Shown: positions 5,894 to 7,600 of the stretch, piece by piece
Layout: each line of letters opens with the position of its first letter
How positions within the stretch are numbered: position 1 is the first letter of the stretch
Origin: T1Sed10-49 sp046498405
GTDB lineage: Bacteria > Actinomycetota > Nitriliruptoria > Euzebyales > Egibacteraceae
Direction of reading: 5' to 3'
NCBI GenBank assembly: GCA_046498405.1
Contig: JAWOAS010000159.1
Span: 1 to 7,600 of the forward strand
DNA: 7,600 bases
The notes under the pieces: generated by a model
What the model was told of the DNA's origin: nothing
The model's input: the letters and a program-made list of their open reading frames with translations, nothing else
The model's database searches: none
Translations under genes and position numbers: made by a program

Positions 5894-5938
5894 CGGCTGC
5901 GGGCCGCGGCGGCGCCGCGCCCCGGGCCACGGCAGCCG
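5894..5938. terminator. GC-rich stem-loop downstream of recR, candidate terminator
   Basis: CGGCTGC (5894-5900) and GCAGCCG (5932-5938) are perfect inverted arms enclosing a G/C-rich interior that can pair further. The structure lies 11 bases beyond the recR stop, between recR and aspartokinase. There is no T-run. It could end the dnaX-ybaB-recR transcript, but in such G/C-rich DNA the support is modest. The rest of the 140-bp gap holds the ask leader. Confidence 0.35.
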
Positions 5939-5948
5939 CGGCGACGGG

Positions 5949-6542
5949 TCAGACCTCGGTGCGACCGACGAACGCCCGGCCGAGGGTGACCTCATCGGCG
6001 TACTCGAGGTCGCCGCCGACGGGCAGCCCCGAGGCGATGCGGCTGACGCGCAGGTCCATGGCCTTGAGGGTGCGCGCGAGGTAGCTCGCCGTCGCCTCGC
6101 CCTCGATGTTCGGGCTCATCGCCAGGACGATCTCCTCGACCTCCTCCTCGCCGAGGCGCGCCATGAGCTCCTTGACCCGCAGCTGCTCGGGACCGACCCC
6201 GTCGATCGGGCTGATCGCGCCGCCGAGGACGTGGTAGCGGCCGCGGAACTCGCTCGTCTTCTCGATGGCCATGAGGTCGCGCGGCTCCTCGACGACGCAG
6301 AGGACGCGGTGGTCGCGCCGGGCGTCGCGGCAGATGCGGCACTCCTCGGACTCGGCGACGTTGAAGCAGCGCGCGCAGAAGCGCACGCGGTCCTTGACCG
6401 CGACGATCGCGTCAGCGAGGCGCTGGGCGTCGGCGCGCTCGACGTTGAGGAGGTGGAAGGCGATGCGCTGCGCGCTCTTCGGACCGACGCCGGGCAGGCG
6501 CCCGAGCTCCTCGATGACGTCCTGGATGGGCCCCTCGTACAC
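5949..6542 (-). CDS. recR: Recombination protein RecR
   Basis: This 197-aa protein matches the normal RecR length (about 198). It acts with RecF/RecO in loading RecA at gaps during recombinational repair. Visible in order are a helix-hairpin-helix LPGVGPKSAQR (16-26), a C4 zinc finger CARC...CRIC (Cys56, 59, 68, 71) and a Toprim domain from about residue 79 (LCVVEEPRDL, then LGGAISPIDGVGP). The conserved tail is SGLPVGGDLEYADEVTLGRA. The start is GTG at 6542, eight bases after the ybaB stop, with only a weak purine-rich site (GGCGGGCG) before it. Tight spacing indicates cotranscription with ybaB and dnaX, the usual bacterial arrangement. Confidence 0.97.
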   Translation of the reverse strand: MYEGPIQDVIEELGRLPGVGPKSAQRIAFHLLNVERADAQRLADAIVAVKDRVRFCARCFNVAESEECRICRDARRDHRVLCVVEEPRDLMAIEKTSEFRGRYHVLGGAISPIDGVGPEQLRVKELMARLGEEEVEEIVLAMSPNIEGEATASYLARTLKAMDLRVSRIASGLPVGGDLEYADEVTLGRAFVGRTEV

Positions 6543-6550
6543 GCGCCCGC

Positions 6551-6868
6551 CTAGAGCATGCCGGGGGGCAGCCCCATCTGGCCGGCGATCCCGCCGAGCT
6601 GCTCCTCCTCGAAGGCCTTCGCCGCCCGCAGCGCGTCGTTGACCGCCGCGGTGACGATGTCGGCAAGCATCTCGGGGTCGTCGGGGTCGACGGCCTCGGG
6701 ATCGATGCTGATGTGCTTGACCGTCGTGCCGGTGCCATTGACGGTGACCGCGACCATCCCACCGCCGGCCTGACCGGTGATCTCCTCCTCGGCGACCTCG
6801 GCCTGCGCCTGCTCGAGCTTGCGCTGCATGGCCTGCGCCTGGCGCATCATCTGGTTCATGTTGCCCAT
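6551..6868 (-). CDS. YbaB/EbfC family nucleoid-associated protein
   Basis: This 105-aa DNA-binding protein of the YbaB/EbfC family forms dimers shaped like tweezers. The N-terminal helix MNQMMRQAQAMQRKLEQAQ (4-22) is the family's long Met/Gln-rich helix. It is followed by the beta region GGGMVAVTVNGTG, the ISIDPEAVDPDD segment and the C-terminal helix LADIVTAAVNDALRAAKAFEEE. The last residues, GGIAGQMGLPPGML, are the typical Gly/Met-rich tail. ATG 6868 has a GGAAG-type site (6881-6877) eight bases upstream. A TAGGCT at 6908-6903 could be a -10 element but has no good -35 partner. The gene lies between dnaX and recR, the conserved order; the function in replication or repair is inferred from that context. 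Confidence 0.95.
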   Translation of the reverse strand: MGNMNQMMRQAQAMQRKLEQAQAEVAEEEITGQAGGGMVAVTVNGTGTTVKHISIDPEAVDPDDPEMLADIVTAAVNDALRAAKAFEEEQLGGIAGQMGLPPGML

Positions 6869-6946
6869 GGGGTGCGCTTCCGCCTCGGGGTTCGGGGGGC
6901 CAAGCCTACCCGCGTGCGCCCCGGCGAGCCCGCCCGGGCGGACCGA

Positions 6947-7600
6947 TCACGGCCGCTCGTCGTCGAGGACCTCCGCGCCGAGCTCGCGCTGGAGCCGCGC
7001 GATCGCCTCGTCGTGGGCATCGCCGGCGTCGGGCAGGTCGCCGGCGGCCTCGGCGGCCTCGCTCTCGGCCACCGAGGAGGCCTCGGCGTCGTCGGTGGGA
7101 CCCTCGGCGCGCGGCGGCGGCGCGGGCTCGCCGCTGTCGGCGACGGTGCAGCGCAGCGTCGGACGGACGCCGACGACCCGCTCGAGGGCGTCGGTGATCA
7201 TCTCCTGGCCCTCGGGGGTCGTGCACTGCTCGGCGTGGAAGCCATAGCCGCTACGGAACTCGAGGGTGAGGCGGCCGTCGTCGTAGGCCACCGGCCGGCC
7301 GAGCGAGGCGAAGGCGTGCCAGCGCTTCTTGCGCTGCTTGAGCGCCTCGAGCACCGACTCCCAGGCTCGTTGCACGGCCGCGAGGTCGATCGGCTGCCCC
7401 GCCGGCGCGGCTGGCTCCGGGGCGGCCGGCTCGGGCGACGCGGCGGGGGCAACCGGGGGCGCGGAGGCCGGCTCGGGCGCGGCGACCGGCTCGGGCGCAG
7501 CAGCCGGCTCGGGCGCAGCCGCCGGCTCAGGCGCAGCCGCCGGCTCAGGCGCAGCCGCCGGCTCAGGCGCAGCCGCCGGCTCAGGCGCAGCCGCCGGCTC
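6947..7600 (-). CDS. dnaX: DNA polymerase III subunit tau/gamma, C-terminal part (runs off window)
   Basis: The last 217 codons of a frame that is open to the window edge are present; the clamp-loader AAA+ domain would lie beyond 7600. The visible protein starts with a Pro/Ala/Glu linker of EPAAAP repeats. Next comes a folded C-terminal domain beginning IDLAAVQRAWESVLEALKQR, with KKRWHAFASLGRPVAYDDGRLTLEF and an FHAEQC...PEGQEMITDALERVVG segment. Then follows an acidic Ala/Glu linker and a terminal helix IARLQRELGAEVLDD. This layout matches tau of other actinobacteria, whose C-terminal region contacts the polymerase alpha subunit and helicase. An internal GTG at 7375 is not a likely start because similarity and the open frame continue upstream. 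The identification also rests on the following ybaB-recR. The gap to ybaB is 78 bp. Confidence 0.9.
   Translation of the reverse strand, partial: EPAAAPEPAAAPEPAAAPEPAAAPEPAAAPEPAAAPEPVAAPEPASAPPVAPAASPEPAAPEPAAPAGQPIDLAAVQRAWESVLEALKQRKKRWHAFASLGRPVAYDDGRLTLEFRSGYGFHAEQCTTPEGQEMITDALERVVGVRPTLRCTVADSGEPAPPPRAEGPTDDAEASSVAESEAAEAAGDLPDAGDAHDEAIARLQRELGAEVLDDERP
7470..7600. repeat. 18-bp in-frame tandem repeat in the dnaX linker
   Basis: Seven complete 18-bp units (starting at 7470, 7488, 7506, 7524, 7542, 7560 and 7578) and the first five bases of an eighth are present. On the coding (minus) strand each unit encodes six residues, a rotation of EPAAAP. The four units from 7524 to 7595 are identical, the unit at 7506 differs by one base and those at 7470 and 7488 by more. 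Looser copies (GGCTCGGGCGACG at 7428) extend towards the folded domain. The array continues off the window. Confidence 0.95.

Noticed and set aside
7470..7600. CRISPR-like array
   Set aside because: Units are directly abutting 18-bp repeats with no unique spacers and encode an in-frame EPAAAP linker.

Overview
The window is very GC-rich chromosomal DNA with short intergenic gaps, strong G/C bias at third codon positions and several stop/start overlaps (GTGA, ATGA, TGATG). Gene content and order point to Actinomycetota. A class A penicillin-binding protein with PASTA domains is followed directly by a metallophosphoesterase, as in mycobacterial ponA2/Rv3683. The set dnaX - ybaB - recR - ask - asd is a compressed version of the mycobacterial Rv3721c-Rv3708c neighbourhood. 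The order or class cannot be fixed from this alone; a deep-branching lineage such as Acidimicrobiia is only a guess.

Layout. Bases 1-444 form a large inverted repeat: two roughly 94% identical copies of the same PBP coding segment face each other across a 24-nt spacer. The plus-strand copy runs on into the PASTA-bearing C-terminus of a truncated PBP (to 911). That is translationally coupled to a YkuE/Rv3683-like metallophosphoesterase (908-1801). A complete tRNA-Pro(CGG) with a recognisable promoter and a hairpin follows (1806-1962). Next come two coupled plus-strand genes, a small MazG-like NTP pyrophosphohydrolase (1989-2273) and an Eis-type N-acetyltransferase (2270-3430). A 108-bp convergent intergenic region with GC-rich hairpins separates these from a minus-strand block. 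Read in its transcription direction, that block is the dnaX 3' part (7600-6947), ybaB/ebfC (6868-6551), recR (6542-5949), aspartokinase (5808-4576, with an internal start for a beta subunit) and aspartate-semialdehyde dehydrogenase (4576-3539).

How the genes work together. ybaB, recR and dnaX are the usual replication/recombinational-repair cluster. ask and asd encode the first two steps of the aspartate pathway (lysine/DAP, threonine, methionine) and overlap by one base. The PBP builds peptidoglycan and has a coupled phosphoesterase of unknown substrate. The MazG/Eis pair looks like a small housecleaning or modification operon.

I do not see a new defence, mobile or biosynthetic system. The best anomaly is the diverged inverted repeat at the left edge. 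It is either a chimeric join between two alleles or paralogs, or a real inverted duplication that broke the PBP gene. The right edge falls inside a homogenised 18-bp tandem repeat in the dnaX linker. Both edges are therefore repeat-limited, as expected if they are assembly-contig ends.
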